The notes: generated from the sequence alone by a model not told the origin. Shown: positions 24,131 through 34,333, numbered from the stretch's first letter. The stretch: 64,000 bases of DNA from an uncultured Bacillota bacterium (GCA_949292985.1 CASFBF010000011.1:207649-271648), one strand, 5' to 3'. Numbers and translations are program-made.

Positions 24131-24673
24131 TTACACTCCTAATTCTTCAACAATAATATTATCGTTGGTATAAACACAAATTTCACTTGCAATTTTTAAA
24201 GCACGATATGCAATTTCCTTAGCAGAAAGATTGGTGTTTTGTTTTAAGGCTTTTGCCGCAGCAAGAGCATAGTTTCCACCCGAACCTATTGCACAAACAT
24301 TATCTTCTGGCTCGATGACATCACCTGTTCCGTCCAAAATTAACAAAGTGTTTTTATCGGCAACAATCATCATAGCGTCAAGTTTTCTTGCTATTTTGTC
24401 ATCTCTCCAAAGTTCTGCCAGCGCAACTGAACTTCTCATAAGATTCCCCGAATATTTGTTAAGCATTTCTTCAAATCTTTCAGTAAGCGAAAAAGCATCT
24501 GCCACGCTTCCAGCAAACCCAACAATTACTTTGTCGTCAAAAATACGCCTAACTTTTTTTGCGTTACCTTTAAAAATAACCGAATTTTGCATGGTTACTT
24601 GTCCATCACCAGCGATTGCAATTTTACCATCTTTTTTGACTGCACAAATGGTTGTGCCACGAAACTCTTGCAT
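24131..24673 (-). CDS. hslV: ATP-dependent protease peptidase subunit HslV (ClpQ)
   Basis: 180 aa from the ATG at 24671-24673 with AAGGAGG upstream. Proteasome beta-type peptidase. The Thr nucleophile is expected after processing in [15 protein letters not shown], and [14 protein letters not shown] near the C-terminus are family signatures. The first 49 bp overlap the end of trmFO in another frame. In Bacillus a xerC-like gene (codV) stands between trmFO and hslV; here it is absent. Confidence 0.96.
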   Translation of the reverse strand: MQEFRGTTICAVKKDGKIAIAGDGQVTMQNSVIFKGNAKKVRRIFDDKVIVGFAGSVADAFSLTERFEEMLNKYSGNLMRSSVALAELWRDDKIARKLDAMMIVADKNTLLILDGTGDVIEPEDNVCAIGSGGNYALAAAKALKQNTNLSAKEIAYRALKIASEICVYTNDNIIVEELGV

Positions 24674-25760
24674 CAAAGTCCTCCTTAAATTTTTTTAATT
24701 TTTTAATTGCGTCAATTTCATTTACATCTTTGATTATATCACAATTTAAATCAATTTGTTCTTGTTTAAAGCCCTGTAATGTAAATAAATTGTCAATAAT
24801 ATTTCCACATATGGTGTTGGTTGGATATTTAACAAGCACCCTGCCTTCAATCAAATTTAAAACATTAAGCGCTGCCAGATGCCCAGTTACTAAGGCTTCA
24901 AGTTCCCCGCCAACTAAAATCAATCTTCCTGCGAAAAACAAATTTTGATTATTTTGAGATTGAAGATGAACATTTACACATGATGCTGGTGCAATAAATG
25001 TACATTTTTTCATATCACCATATTTAACAACTTTTGCATCTTTTAGCCCGCTAAATATTTCAAATAATCTTTTTTGATTTTCCTGCGACAATTTTGTTTG
25101 AAAATTTTGAAGAACAAACCCTTCTTCTGTTTTTTTAAACTTCAAACACGCATGCAAAATTTTACCATCAATGAAAACCGGCTTAAACACTTTCGCCTTT
25201 AATAATTCGCTTCCACAGTAAGCCCACTTTTCAATACAGTCTTCATCGCTGTCAAAATGCTTTAAAAATTGTTGTGCCTGTTTTATCTCTTCATCTTTTA
25301 CTGGCAAATAATATAAATCATTTTGTTTAATCAAATCCAAGTTCTCAAAAATTGGAAAAATTGGTTGCCACCTGTATGCTCTGCCTTTGCCCACAATACT
25401 TTCTATTTGCTGAAAAAATGCATCACTAGTGTTGCTTCCTGTTGCAATTATCGTCGGCTCAGAAAGTGAAATTTCACCTATTTTTCCATCAAAAAGCATA
25501 ATATTAGGGTCATTTTCAAGTTTTTCACGCATTTTTTGCCTTAAATCGATTAAATTATCATCAACTAATGCGCAACTTGCTGAGTTTAAAGCCTGCAATT
25601 CTTTAAACAATCTTTTGGTGTTCTCATCAACTTTTATTTGGCTTTCAAATGGTGAAAAAATGTCAAAAAGATGCACCTCCACTCCATAACCACTGAGTGT
25701 GAGTGCTGCTTCGCCTCCTGCATATCCTCCGCCAATTATGTTTACAACTTTGTTTTTCAT
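24624..25760 (-). CDS. trmFO: TrmFO-like folate/FAD-dependent tRNA (uracil-54) methyltransferase, divergent
   Basis: 378 aa, shorter than the usual 430-450. The FAD loop is [18 protein letters not shown] where the family has VIGAGLAGSEAA. Residues 60-130 ([20 protein letters not shown]...) and the second nucleotide motif [26 protein letters not shown] correspond to TrmFO's FAGQIxGVEGYVES...G region but are strongly altered. Position between topA and hslV is exactly that of trmFO (gid) in Bacillota, which supports the call. The enzyme forms ribothymidine 54 in tRNA. The divergence and missing segments raise the question whether it is still active. Confidence 0.75.
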   Translation of the reverse strand: MKNKVVNIIGGGYAGGEAALTLSGYGVEVHLFDIFSPFESQIKVDENTKRLFKELQALNSASCALVDDNLIDLRQKMREKLENDPNIMLFDGKIGEISLSEPTIIATGSNTSDAFFQQIESIVGKGRAYRWQPIFPIFENLDLIKQNDLYYLPVKDEEIKQAQQFLKHFDSDEDCIEKWAYCGSELLKAKVFKPVFIDGKILHACLKFKKTEEGFVLQNFQTKLSQENQKRLFEIFSGLKDAKVVKYGDMKKCTFIAPASCVNVHLQSQNNQNLFFAGRLILVGGELEALVTGHLAALNVLNLIEGRVLVKYPTNTICGNIIDNLFTLQGFKQEQIDLNCDIIKDVNEIDAIKKLKKFKEDFDARVSWHNHLCSQKRW

Positions 25761-27805
25761 TGCTCTTTATAATCGCATTTTGAGCATACGATTTTTTTAT
25801 TTTTAATTATAAGTGGTTCGTTACAATTTGGGCATCTTTGTCCCGTTGTAGGATACCAACTCATAAAGTTGCAAGTTGGATAATTTGAACATGAGAAAAA
25901 TGTTTTACCTTTTTTAGATTTTCTTGGAACAACATCACCACCGCACTCTGGGCATTTCCCTACAACTTTTTGCTGTTGTTCGTAAGGCATTATGTTTCTG
26001 CATTTTGGAAAGTTTGAGCAACCCAAAAATTTGCCATAGCGCCCATCTCTTAAAAGCATTTTGTGCCCACACTTATCACAAATAATGTCCGTTTCCTGTG
26101 GCTCTGCTTTAAGCGAAAAACCTGAGGCATCAGATGCTGACAAAAGTTTGGAAAACCCCGACCAAAAACTCTCAACCACATCATGCCAATCGTCGTTTTG
26201 GGTTGCTATGTCGTCAAGTCTGTTTTCCATATTAGCAGTAAATTTAACATTGATTACAGAACTGAAAAACTTTTCTAAATATTCGGTAACTTTTCTTCCA
26301 AGTTCGGTTGGAACAAGGCTTTTGCCGTCTTTGGTAACATATTCCCTCGCCGACAAAACCATTATTGTTGCCGCATAGGTGGCTGGTCTGCCGATACCCT
26401 TTTCTTCCATTGCTTTAACCAAACTTGCTTCGGTGTATCTTGCTGGTGGCTTTGTGAATTTTTGTTCGGTTTTAATTTCCTTGGCTTTAAGTGATTCACC
26501 TTCATCAAGTGGTGGAAGTTTGGAAATCTCCTGTTTTTCATCACCTTCAAATTCTTTATACGCTGCGGTATAACCAGCAAACTCCATTGTTTTGCCAACT
26601 GCTTTAAATTCATAGTCCCCTGAACTGATATTAGCGGTAACATTTGAATAAATCGCATCACTCATTTGGCTGGCAAGGAATCTTTCATAGATAAGTTTAT
26701 AAAGTTTGTAGTTATCTGGCGATAAAGACGCTTTAACCTTTTCAGGAGTCATATTCATATTGATAGGTCTAATTGCTTCGTGTGCGTCTTGGGCATTTGC
26801 TTTTTTTGCATAAATGTTAGGTTTATCTGGGACAAATTTATCACCATACATTTTCTTAGCAAACTCACGGCAGGCATTTTGCGCATCTACTGAAACACGA
26901 GTTGAGTCAGTTCTGATGTAAGTAATAAGCGCTAATTTGCCTTCACCTGCAATCTCAACGCCTTCATAAAGTTGTTGAGCGGCAGATGTCGTACGCTTAA
27001 CGCTAAGCCCTGCTTTGTTTAAAGCATCTTGTTGCATTGTTGAAGTTGTAAAAGGTGCAGGGGTATGAGATTTTGTTGTAGAGCGTTTAACTTTATCAAC
27101 AATAAAATTATTATCTTTAACGGCATCTACAACTTTTTTCGCTTGCTCTTCGTTTGCTGGCAAAAACTTTTTGCCATTCTTTTTTTCAAGGTTAGCCTTA
27201 AAAACATCACTTTTTTTAATTAAAAATGCAGTTACTGGCCAATATTCTTCTGGCTTAAATGCTTCAATTTCTTTTTCCCTATCAACAACAAGTTTAAGTG
27301 CAACCGATTGCACTCTGCCTGCGCTAAGTCTAGGTTTGATTTTTTTGCAAAGAATTGGAGAAAGTTTATATCCCACAATTCTATCCAACGCACGCCTAGC
27401 CTGTTGAGCGTTAACCAAATTTTCGTCTATTGTGCGTGGCTGAGTAAGTGCATTTTGCACTGCTTTTTGTGAAATTTCATTAAATTGAATTCTACATTTT
27501 TGATTTTTATCTATTCCCAGCACATTTGCAATATGCCATGCAATTGCCTCACCCTCTCTATCTGGGTCGGTTGCGATTAAAACATGTTCGGCTTTATCTG
27601 CTTTCGCTTTCAGGTCGCTAATCAGTTGTTTTTTGTCTGGCATAATTTCATACTTAGGTTCAAAATGATTGTTTGCGTCTAGCCCAAAACTTTTTTGTGG
27701 CAAATCACGAATATGCCCTTTTGTTGCAACAACATCATAGCCATTACCCAAATATTTTTTTAATGTGTCCCTTTTTGCAGGGGCTTCAATAACGACAAGG
27801 TTCAA
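25757..27805 (-). CDS. topA: DNA topoisomerase I
   Basis: 682 aa. Type IA topoisomerase that relaxes negative supercoils. Toprim domain at the N-terminus (VVIEAPAKRDTLKKYLG; DPDREGEAIAWH). Catalytic Tyr296 in ITYIRTDSTRVS. The C-terminus has three zinc ribbons (CDKCGHKM, CPECGGDVV, CPNCNEPL with matching second pairs). The stop overlaps the trmFO start by 4 bp and dprA ends 9 bp upstream, as in the classical dprA-topA-trmFO cluster. Confidence 0.97.
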   Translation of the reverse strand: MNLVVIEAPAKRDTLKKYLGNGYDVVATKGHIRDLPQKSFGLDANNHFEPKYEIMPDKKQLISDLKAKADKAEHVLIATDPDREGEAIAWHIANVLGIDKNQKCRIQFNEISQKAVQNALTQPRTIDENLVNAQQARRALDRIVGYKLSPILCKKIKPRLSAGRVQSVALKLVVDREKEIEAFKPEEYWPVTAFLIKKSDVFKANLEKKNGKKFLPANEEQAKKVVDAVKDNNFIVDKVKRSTTKSHTPAPFTTSTMQQDALNKAGLSVKRTTSAAQQLYEGVEIAGEGKLALITYIRTDSTRVSVDAQNACREFAKKMYGDKFVPDKPNIYAKKANAQDAHEAIRPINMNMTPEKVKASLSPDNYKLYKLIYERFLASQMSDAIYSNVTANISSGDYEFKAVGKTMEFAGYTAAYKEFEGDEKQEISKLPPLDEGESLKAKEIKTEQKFTKPPARYTEASLVKAMEEKGIGRPATYAATIMVLSAREYVTKDGKSLVPTELGRKVTEYLEKFFSSVINVKFTANMENRLDDIATQNDDWHDVVESFWSGFSKLLSASDASGFSLKAEPQETDIICDKCGHKMLLRDGRYGKFLGCSNFPKCRNIMPYEQQQKVVGKCPECGGDVVPRKSKKGKTFFSCSNYPTCNFMSWYPTTGQRCPNCNEPLIIKNKKIVCSKCDYKEQ

Positions 27806-27814
27806 AATTTCCTC

Positions 27815-28876
27815 CTAACCAAGCGAATAAACTCCGCCTGGCATTCTTTTAATTATACTTTTTATTTCAAGAGATGTCAAAAGACTGTTAAGTTTTGCAA
27901 TATTTATTTTTGTAATTTCTTCTATTTCATCAATAGTTTTTTCACCATTCGACAAACACTGCACTATTAAATTTTCATTTGTTGATAACTTGCAATTTTT
28001 TTGAGCATGTTTTTTCAGACCAAGTTCGTTAATAATATTTTCGGCATCAAGCGCACAAATTCCTTGCATAGAACAAATCAAATTGTTGGTGCCACTGCTT
28101 TGCGAAGAAGTAATATTGCCCGGCACTGCATAAATAGGCACACCGTAATCGAGCGCAAAATCTTTGGTGATTGTGGTTCCGCTTTTTGCTCCCGCTTCGG
28201 TAATAAGAAGTGCATCACTCAACCCAGCAACAATGCGGTTGCGCTGTGGAAAATTATATTTTAATGCATTTACATCTGGTCTATGCTCAGAAATCACCAA
28301 TCCTTTTTTGGCAATTTCCTCAAACAGTGAAGTATGTTCTGGTGGGTATATTTTATCAAAACCACCTGCAAGAACTGCAATAGTTTTACCACCAACCGCT
28401 AATACTTTGCGATGTGCGATGCTGTCAACACCATAAGCCAACCCACTTACAATAACCGCCCCACTTTTAGCAAGGTCGCCAGCAAAACGCTCTGTAATAA
28501 CAACGCCATAATTTGTTGGTTTTCTTGTTCCTACAATTGCAACTGATGGTTGCGAAAAAAGACTGAGGTCGCCTTTATAATATAAATAATATGGTGGGTC
28601 GTCGATCTTCCTTAATTTTTGTGGGTAAAATTCGCTTTCAATTGTAAAAATTCCAATTCCTTTTTCTTTTAATCTGTTTAAATAAGCATCAAAATATTTT
28701 TGGTTAGATTTCTTTGCGACAGTAGAATAATCTTCGCCCAAAATGTTTTCTACCTCGTCGTTGAAATAGAATTTTTCAAAACTAAAATCGTCTTTTAAAA
28801 CATCTAGAATTTTTCTTATCTTAGAATTTGACAATTCAAAAGCGGATAAAAATTTGATAAAATCGTCTTTATTCAT
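27815..28876 (-). CDS. dprA: DNA-processing protein DprA (Smf)
   Basis: 353 aa. Loads RecA on incoming single-stranded DNA during natural transformation. The Rossmann-like core shows VGTRKPTNYG, SGLAYGVDSIAH, AGGFDKIYPPEH and the ITEAGAKSGTTIT loop; an N-terminal SAM-like helical region and a C-terminal winged helix (TIDEIEEITKINIAKLNSLL) are both present, so it is full length. AAGGA precedes the ATG. Located between the ComM-like gene and topA. Confidence 0.95.
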   Translation of the reverse strand: MNKDDFIKFLSAFELSNSKIRKILDVLKDDFSFEKFYFNDEVENILGEDYSTVAKKSNQKYFDAYLNRLKEKGIGIFTIESEFYPQKLRKIDDPPYYLYYKGDLSLFSQPSVAIVGTRKPTNYGVVITERFAGDLAKSGAVIVSGLAYGVDSIAHRKVLAVGGKTIAVLAGGFDKIYPPEHTSLFEEIAKKGLVISEHRPDVNALKYNFPQRNRIVAGLSDALLITEAGAKSGTTITKDFALDYGVPIYAVPGNITSSQSSGTNNLICSMQGICALDAENIINELGLKKHAQKNCKLSTNENLIVQCLSNGEKTIDEIEEITKINIAKLNSLLTSLEIKSIIKRMPGGVYSLG

Positions 28877-28885
28877 TCATCTTCC

Positions 28886-30430
28886 TTATAAATATTTTCT
28901 ATCAAGTGAGCGGTATGCTATCGCCTCAGCAATATGCTCTGGCAGAATTTCTTCTTCGCCATCTAAATCAGCAATGGTTCTGGCAACTTTTAAAATTCTG
29001 TCATGAGCGCGGGCCGATAGTTTTAAATTTTCAAACGCCGTGCGCAACAACTGTTCGCTTTCACTACTTAACTTGCAAAATCGTTTTGTAGCAGGCACAC
29101 TCATTTTAGCATTTGAAAAATTTTTCATTCCTTTAAACCTTTCAAGTTGCACCTTTCTTGCTCTGTCAACTCTTTGTTTAATCTCCTGAGAAGTTTCTTC
29201 TTCACGTTCTGCCCTAAGGTCGTCAAAATCAACATCATCAACTTCAACATGCAAGTCAATTCTATCCAAAATAGGTCCAGAAATTTTTGATAAATATTTA
29301 TGAATTTGTGATGGCGAACATTTGCATTCTTTATTTTTAGAACCATAGTTGCCACATGGGCATGGGTTCATGCTTGCAATTAAAGTAAAATTTGCTGGGT
29401 ATGTAACAGTTAAAGCACTTCTCGCCACAGTTATAACGCCGTCTTCAAGCGGTTGCCTTAACATTTCCAAACATTGTCTTGGATATTCAGGCAACTCGTC
29501 AAGATAAAGCACACCGTTATGCGCCAGAGAAATTTCGCCTGGTTTGCTATGTGAACCACCGCCTGTTAAACTAACTGAGGAAGCAGAGTGATGTGGAGTT
29601 CTAAAAGGCCTCGTTGCGACAATTCCCTTTTTGAAATCAAGTTCACCCGCAACAGAATGAATTTTGGTAACTTCCAAGGCTTCTTCAAATGTCATATCAG
29701 GCAAAATAGACGGAAAGCACTTCGCAAGCATACTTTTCCCACTGCCCGGTGGACCAATCATAAGCACATTATGTCCCCCAGCGGCAGCAATCTCTAAGGC
29801 TCGTTTTGCCCTTGCTTGACCTTTAACAAATTTAAAATCCAGTGTTTCATTTAGTGATAAATCTCTTGGAGCAAATTGCATAGGCTCAACAGGCTGAATA
29901 TGTAGATGCCCAGCAATGAATTCCACAGCCTCACTTAAAGAATTGACAGCATAAACTTCAAGCCCATTAATATAACTAGCTTCAAGAGCATTCGCCGACG
30001 GAATAATAAATTTTTTAAACCCTTCTTTTCTAGCCGAAATTAAAATCGGAAGCAATCCTTTAACAGGCTTTACTTCACCATTTAAAGAAAGTTCACCAAT
30101 AATAACAAATTCCCCGGCTTTACAACTTGTAAAATTTGGGAGATTATTATCACTGTCGGCAGCCAAAATGCCAACTGCAATCGCAAGGTCGTAAAGTGGT
30201 CCTTCTTTTTTTAAATCTGCAGGAGCAAGATTAACAGTAATCCTTTTGAGCGGATAGTTATAACCTGTATTTTTAATTGCTGAACGCACCCTTTCTTTTG
30301 CTTCTTTAACAGCGGTGTCAGCCAATCCTACAATATCAAAACGGGGCAAACCTCTTGAAATATCAACTTCCACTTCAACGGCAAAACCTTCAATACCTTT
30401 AAGACCATAACAATGAATTTTTGAAAGCAT
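28886..30430 (-). CDS. YifB/ComM-family Mg-chelatase-like AAA+ ATPase
   Basis: 514 aa. N-terminal Lon-protease-like domain (residues about 1-170, DLAIAVGILAA, GELSLNGEVKPVKG), AAA+ domain with Walker A GPPGSGKS and Walker B VLYLDELPEY, and a C-terminal Mg_chelatase_C helical domain (RAHDRILKVARTIADLDG). A four-Cys segment CPCGNYGSKNKECKCSP sits in the ATPase part. ComM relatives are hexameric branch-migration helicases used in transformation; pairing with dprA suggests the same role. Start supported by AAGGAG. Confidence 0.92.
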   Translation of the reverse strand: MLSKIHCYGLKGIEGFAVEVEVDISRGLPRFDIVGLADTAVKEAKERVRSAIKNTGYNYPLKRITVNLAPADLKKEGPLYDLAIAVGILAADSDNNLPNFTSCKAGEFVIIGELSLNGEVKPVKGLLPILISARKEGFKKFIIPSANALEASYINGLEVYAVNSLSEAVEFIAGHLHIQPVEPMQFAPRDLSLNETLDFKFVKGQARAKRALEIAAAGGHNVLMIGPPGSGKSMLAKCFPSILPDMTFEEALEVTKIHSVAGELDFKKGIVATRPFRTPHHSASSVSLTGGGSHSKPGEISLAHNGVLYLDELPEYPRQCLEMLRQPLEDGVITVARSALTVTYPANFTLIASMNPCPCGNYGSKNKECKCSPSQIHKYLSKISGPILDRIDLHVEVDDVDFDDLRAEREEETSQEIKQRVDRARKVQLERFKGMKNFSNAKMSVPATKRFCKLSSESEQLLRTAFENLKLSARAHDRILKVARTIADLDGEEEILPEHIAEAIAYRSLDRKYL

Positions 30431-30505
30431 TATTTCTCCTTAGTTTGATAGTAGTATATCAAACCCAAATTTTTTTCGCAAACAAAATAAAAGATTAAAT
30501 TTTTG

Positions 30506-30540
30506 TTACAAAAAAACCTTTGCGCTTGCAAAGGTTTAGT
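30506..30540 (-). terminator. Terminator of rplS
   Basis: AAACCTTTGC and GCAAAGGTTT around a short loop followed by a T run on the minus strand. Confidence 0.85.
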
Positions 30541-30886
30541 TATTGTCTGCTGATTTAATCTTAGCGGCTTTTCCAGTAAGATCACGAACATAGTAAAGTT
30601 TTGCTCTTCTTGGCTTACCTTTTCTTGTAACTTCAACATAAGCAACAAGAGGTGAATGCAATGGGAATGTTCTTTCAACGCCAACGCCGTTTGAAATTTT
30701 TCTAACGGTAAAAGTTTCTCTAATGCCACCGTTTTTTCTTGCAATCACAACACCTTCGAAGCCCTGAATTCTTTCTTTATCACCTTCTTTAATTCGAACA
30801 CCCACTTTAACAGTGTCTCCGATATTGAAAGAAGGAATTTCTTGCTTCATGTTCTCTTTTTCAATTTGATCGATTATGTTTGCCAT
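30536..30886 (-). CDS. rplS: 50S ribosomal protein L19
   Basis: 116 aa, full length. It sits at the subunit interface of the ribosome. Signatures: [72 protein letters not shown] precedes the ATG. It has its own promoter and a leader that may be autoregulated, and ends in its own terminator, so it is expressed apart from the trmD operon although it lies near it. Confidence 0.97.
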   Translation of the reverse strand: MANIIDQIEKENMKQEIPSFNIGDTVKVGVRIKEGDKERIQGFEGVVIARKNGGIRETFTVRKISNGVGVERTFPLHSPLVAYVEVTRKGKPRRAKLYYVRDLTGKAAKIKSADNN

Positions 30887-30910
30887 TGACTTATCTCCTT
30901 TTTTCAGATT

Positions 30911-30955
30911 TTCGACATAGTGTTCATTGATTTAATCAAGCGGACCACTCGAAGT
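30911..30955 (-). promoter_or_regulatory. Putative L19 leader structure
   Basis: The 5' leader of rplS can fold into stacked stems TTCGA/TCGAA, AGTG/CACT and TTGATT/AATCAA, with GTCCGCTTGATT in the middle. Firmicutes rplS leaders are known to carry an autoregulatory structure of this kind; I match it from memory of its form only. Confidence 0.45.
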
Positions 30956-30962
30956 CTTGTAT

Positions 30963-30991
30963 ATATTATCATATTTGAAATAATTTTTCAA
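30963..30991 (-). promoter_or_regulatory. Promoter of rplS
   Basis: Minus strand TTGAAA (30986-30991), 17 bp, TAATAT (30963-30968), with TATGA before the -10 (extended type). Transcript start near 30956. Confidence 0.75.
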
Positions 30992-31011
30992 GTAATTTTA
31001 CCATATTTTAA

Positions 31012-31036
31012 GAAAAAAATCGGCGAATTGCCGATT
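31012..31036 (-). terminator. Terminator of the 125-aa membrane protein gene
   Basis: AATCGGC, loop, GCCGATT and T run on the minus strand, overlapping the stop codon. Confidence 0.85.
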
Positions 31037-31412
31037 ATCTTCCAAATTCCATTTCAATAGGTTTGTTCGGGTCTGGTCTAGAAGGTCTGTTAGGGTCAAG
31101 GTCTGGATCAGGTTTAGAACTATCATTTTCGTTCCCACCATCTTCCGCTGTATTTGCTCCCCCGTTATCTGTTGAAGGGTTTTCATATTTATTTCCGTCA
31201 TCATAGACAGCATGATTACTATCTTGCATGTTTGCATTTACTTCATCAATGTGGTTATATTTTATACCAAAATAAGTTGCTGTAAAAGCAACCACAAGTG
31301 TTAAACAAACAACACTCACGCCTTTTAAAATTGGGTGCTTGATAATTCTTCCTGATTTTGATTTTGTAACGCCATATTTTTTTTCAGCGGATTTATTAGT
31401 TTTTATTGACAT
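31035..31412 (-). CDS. Single-pass membrane protein with Asp/Asn/Pro-rich exterior tail
   Basis: 125 aa. A basic cytoplasmic start (residues 1-30), one membrane helix (about 31-50, GVSVVCLTLVVAFTATYFGI) and a low-complexity tail rich in Asp, Asn, Gly and Pro (DPDLDPNRPSRPDPNKP). GAGGT lies upstream of the ATG. The acidic tail could bind cations or act as a spacer at the cell surface. Monocistronic; family unknown. Confidence 0.65.
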   Translation of the reverse strand: MSIKTNKSAEKKYGVTKSKSGRIIKHPILKGVSVVCLTLVVAFTATYFGIKYNHIDEVNANMQDSNHAVYDDGNKYENPSTDNGGANTAEDGGNENDSSKPDPDLDPNRPSRPDPNKPIEMEFGR

Positions 31413-31466
31413 TTTTAACCTCTTTTACATTATAACATCTTACAGCAGGGTTGTCAATACCGCATT

Positions 31467-31811
31467 TTAAAAGCAATTTTTTAAATGCTCGATTTTTTCA
31501 TCCAAAATTTCAATAACATCAAACCTGCAATCACAATCATATTCGTGATTTTGTAATAGATAAACTTGTGCAACTTTTCTAATCTTATTTTGTTTTGTTT
31601 TGTTAACCATTTCACGAGGATATCCAAAATCAACATTTGATTTTGCTTTTACTTCAACAAAAACAATGCAATTTTTATCCTTCGCAATAATGTCAATCTC
31701 GCCAAGTTTACATGAAAAATTAGTTTGTAATATTTTATAACCGATTTTTTTCAAATAATTTTCAGCAATAATTTCATTTTTACTACCTGTGATTTTATTA
31801 AAAAATTTCAT
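31467..31811 (-). CDS. yraN: YraN family protein (UPF0102), predicted nuclease fold
   Basis: 114 aa from the ATG at 31809-31811, preceded by AGGTGA; a GTG three codons earlier is less likely. Restriction-endonuclease-like core: GSKNEIIAENYLKKIGYKILQTNF, CKLGEIDIIAKDKN (E-x-D), IVFVEVKAKSN (E-x-K) are the canonical YraN motifs. Biological role unsettled, possibly Holliday junction or repair nuclease. It follows rbgA directly. Confidence 0.92.
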   Translation of the reverse strand: MKFFNKITGSKNEIIAENYLKKIGYKILQTNFSCKLGEIDIIAKDKNCIVFVEVKAKSNVDFGYPREMVNKTKQNKIRKVAQVYLLQNHEYDCDCRFDVIEILDEKIEHLKNCF

Positions 31812-31812
31812 G

Positions 31813-32628
31813 TCAGTCACCTATCATTAAATTCCCAATTCTTCCACTTCTATAATCACTGATAAGTGCTTTTGCTGCTCGGGATATATCAAGTTCCCCA
31901 CCCGCTAGCAAAAATGAACGAGCCTTGCAAATATCTTGCAGATTGTTTGCGCCCTTATATCTTTCTTCAATCTTGCCAGGATAAAGTTTTTGCATACGCT
32001 TTAAAAATTCGTTTGCCAGTTCAACTTCATCAACAACTTCATCTTTAATGCTTCCGATAAACGCCAAACTTTTTGCAACTTCTTGGTTGTCAAGATTTGG
32101 ATAAAGAGTGCCAGGCGTATCACAAACTTCAACATCGCTTGCAATTTTAAACCATTGTTTACTTTTGGTTACACCCGGCCTATCACCAGTAAACGCTTTT
32201 GCTTTTTTGCAAAGGTTGTTAACAAGCGTGCTTTTTCCTGAGTTAGGAACGCCCACAACCATAGCACGCAAAGTAATGTTAATTCCTTTATTTTTGAATT
32301 TATCTATTTTATTTTTACACAAAAGCCTAATTTTTGCGCAAACCTGCCCAATAACTCCGCTTTGAGTGGAGTTTAACATTAAATAATCGCTATTTTCGCT
32401 TTTAAACTGACTTTTAATTTTTTCAAGTTTGTTTAAATCTGTCAAATCTATTTTGTTGAAAATATAAAGTATTGGTTTTGTTCCCACAAGTTTTTTGATT
32501 TCAGGATTTAAGCAACTTTTTGGCGCACGAGAATCAAGCACATATATAACAACATCTGCCTTAACAAGTTCTTTTCTCATTTGGTCAAGTGCTTTTTTCA
32601 TATGACCCGGGAACCAGTTAATCTTCAA
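31813..32628 (-). CDS. rbgA: Ribosome biogenesis GTPase A
   Basis: 271 aa. Circularly permuted GTPase needed for late 50S assembly. The order is G4 ([10 protein letters not shown]), then G1 ([14 protein letters not shown]), then G3 (DTPGTLYP), and the C-terminal ANTAR-like RNA-binding helices. The start [14 protein letters not shown] is diagnostic. It overlaps trmD by 11 bp and lies in the ffh-trmD operon, the Bacillus ylqF position. Confidence 0.96.
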   Translation of the reverse strand: MKINWFPGHMKKALDQMRKELVKADVVIYVLDSRAPKSCLNPEIKKLVGTKPILYIFNKIDLTDLNKLEKIKSQFKSENSDYLMLNSTQSGVIGQVCAKIRLLCKNKIDKFKNKGINITLRAMVVGVPNSGKSTLVNNLCKKAKAFTGDRPGVTKSKQWFKIASDVEVCDTPGTLYPNLDNQEVAKSLAFIGSIKDEVVDEVELANEFLKRMQKLYPGKIEERYKGANNLQDICKARSFLLAGGELDISRAAKALISDYRSGRIGNLMIGD

Positions 32629-33298
32629 CTTTATCTCCTTTAATTAAATCTGGCCTAACTTTTTTTGTTTTTTCTAAGGCCTGATGTTTACGCCATTTTG
32701 CAATTTCTTGGTGGTTGCCACTTAATAGCACCTCGGGAACTTTAAGACCCTCAAAAATTTGAGGCCTTGTGTATTGAGGATATTCAAGAAGCCCATTTGA
32801 AAAACTTTCCTCTTGCAAACTTTGCTCGCTGAGCACGCCATCAACAAATCTTGATAGGCTGTCAATAATCACCATGGTAGGCAACTCACCGCCTGTCAAA
32901 ACATAATCGCCAATTGAAACTTCTTCTGCATTAAAAAGTTCAATCAGCCTTTGGTCAATGCCCTCGTAATGTCCGCAAATAAAAATCAAATGCTCTTCCT
33001 GAGCATACTCTTTTGCAATTTTATGATTAAAAATCTTTCCGCTTGGTGACGGAAAAATAACTTTGCTGTTTTTTGTTAAAACACTTTTAACTGCGTCGTA
33101 AACAGGTTGCACACTCATAAGCATGCCTGCCCCTCCGCCAAAAGGAGTGTCGTCACATTTTTTGTGTTTATCTTTTGTGAAATCACGAATGTTGATTATG
33201 TTGATTTCTAAAACGCCTTTTTTCTTTGCACGAGAAATAATGCTTTCTTCGAAAGGCTTAAAACTATCTGGAAAAAGTGTTAAAACATCAATTCTCAT
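32618..33298 (-). CDS. trmD: tRNA (guanine37-N1)-methyltransferase
   Basis: 226 aa. SPOUT methyltransferase that prevents frameshifting. [15 protein letters not shown] at the start, [23 protein letters not shown] and [13 protein letters not shown] (knot) are all intact, as is the C-terminal [19 protein letters not shown]. It overlaps rimM by 4 bp. Confidence 0.97.
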   Translation of the reverse strand: MRIDVLTLFPDSFKPFEESIISRAKKKGVLEINIINIRDFTKDKHKKCDDTPFGGGAGMLMSVQPVYDAVKSVLTKNSKVIFPSPSGKIFNHKIAKEYAQEEHLIFICGHYEGIDQRLIELFNAEEVSIGDYVLTGGELPTMVIIDSLSRFVDGVLSEQSLQEESFSNGLLEYPQYTRPQIFEGLKVPEVLLSGNHQEIAKWRKHQALEKTKKVRPDLIKGDKVED

Positions 33299-33783
33299 AA
33301 TTTGTTTTCCTCATATGTTTGCCTGTTCACTTTAAGCGTTTTGCCATCAGTAATAAAAATTTCGCTGATGTAAGGAACTTCGTAAATATGATTATTTTCT
33401 TCTATGGAAAGTATTGGGGCGGAGCCATAATCTTCATAATCTACGATTTGCCCAATCAGTTTCCCCTGCTCATCATAAAGCACCATGCCAATAAGGTCGT
33501 CCACTAAAAAATCGGTTTGCTTATATTTTTCAATTTCCTCTTTTGGCAAATAAATTTCACAATTTCTAAAAATTTCAGCGTTATTGCGGTCATTTATGCC
33601 CAAAAGTTTTAAATAAAGCGCACCGCCACGCACAACAGCCTTTTCAACATCGCATTCGTTATTTTCGATAAAAACTTTTTTTGCATTAGTTACAGCCGCA
33701 AGAACATCGGTGAATAATTGACATTTTAATTCACCTTTAAGTCCCTGCGGCTTTGAAACCTTAGCAATAAGTAATTTTTGCAT
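33295..33783 (-). CDS. rimM: Ribosome maturation factor RimM
   Basis: 162 aa. Helps 30S assembly around S19. N-terminal RimM domain ([42 protein letters not shown]) and C-terminal PRC-barrel ([37 protein letters not shown]). Overlaps khpA by one base and trmD by four. Confidence 0.94.
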   Translation of the reverse strand: MQKLLIAKVSKPQGLKGELKCQLFTDVLAAVTNAKKVFIENNECDVEKAVVRGGALYLKLLGINDRNNAEIFRNCEIYLPKEEIEKYKQTDFLVDDLIGMVLYDEQGKLIGQIVDYEDYGSAPILSIEENNHIYEVPYISEIFITDGKTLKVNRQTYEENKL

Positions 33784-34013
33784 TATTCTCCAAACTTAAC
33801 AAATGTTTTTCTTTTATCTTTTCCAGCAAGTGATTTAACAATGGTTCTGATGCTTGAAGCGACTTTACCATTTTTACCAATCACCCTGCCCATATCTTCG
33901 TCAGCAACATTAACACGAACAATTGTTTCGCTTTCGCCTTCTTCAATGTTAACGCTTACGGCATCTTTATTTTCAACAAGATGTTTAACGATATATTCAA
34001 CAAGTTCTTTCAT
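33783..34013 (-). CDS. khpA: KH-domain RNA-binding protein KhpA (YlqC)
   Basis: 76 aa, a single KH domain. The GxxG loop is in GRVIGKNGKVASSIRTIV. KhpA pairs with KhpB/Jag and binds many transcripts; in several Gram-positive bacteria it affects cell elongation. Standard place between rpsP and rimM. Confidence 0.94.
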   Translation of the reverse strand: MKELVEYIVKHLVENKDAVSVNIEEGESETIVRVNVADEDMGRVIGKNGKVASSIRTIVKSLAGKDKRKTFVKFGE

Positions 34014-34024
34014 ATAAAGTCCCC

Positions 34025-34279
34025 TTACTTTTTGTTTTCAATTACGCCTGCTTTAACAAGCACAGATTTTGCTGTTTCAGTTGGTGTAGCGCCGTTTTTA
34101 AGCCACTTTGAAGCCTTCTCAGCATCAACTTTAATTTCAGCTGGGTTTTTAAGAGGGTTGTAAGTTCCAATAACTTCAATGAACTTGCCATCTCTTGGGC
34201 TTCTTGAATCAGCAACAACAACTCTGTAAAAAGGTGCTTTTTTGTCACCAAGTCTTGTTAATCTAATTTTAACTGCCAT
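34025..34279 (-). CDS. rpsP: 30S ribosomal protein S16
   Basis: 84 aa from the ATG at 34277-34279 (AAGGAGG upstream); the open frame extends 18 codons but those are not protein-like. [26 protein letters not shown] and [11 protein letters not shown] are typical. It lies after ffh in the conserved order. Confidence 0.97.
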   Translation of the reverse strand: MAVKIRLTRLGDKKAPFYRVVVADSRSPRDGKFIEVIGTYNPLKNPAEIKVDAEKASKWLKNGATPTETAKSVLVKAGVIENKK

Positions 34280-34333
34280 GTTTTCCTCCTTATCAATTTT
34301 ATATATAAAATTGCTTTCGCAACTATATATCAA

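Noticed and set aside
24131-24676. TTG start of hslV one codon upstream of the ATG
   Set aside because: The ATG has the better spacing to AAGGAGG and matches the family start.
30430-30744. Open frame of 104 codons overlapping rplS on the same strand
   Set aside because: It is out of frame with rplS, lacks a ribosome binding site, and rplS is unmistakable.
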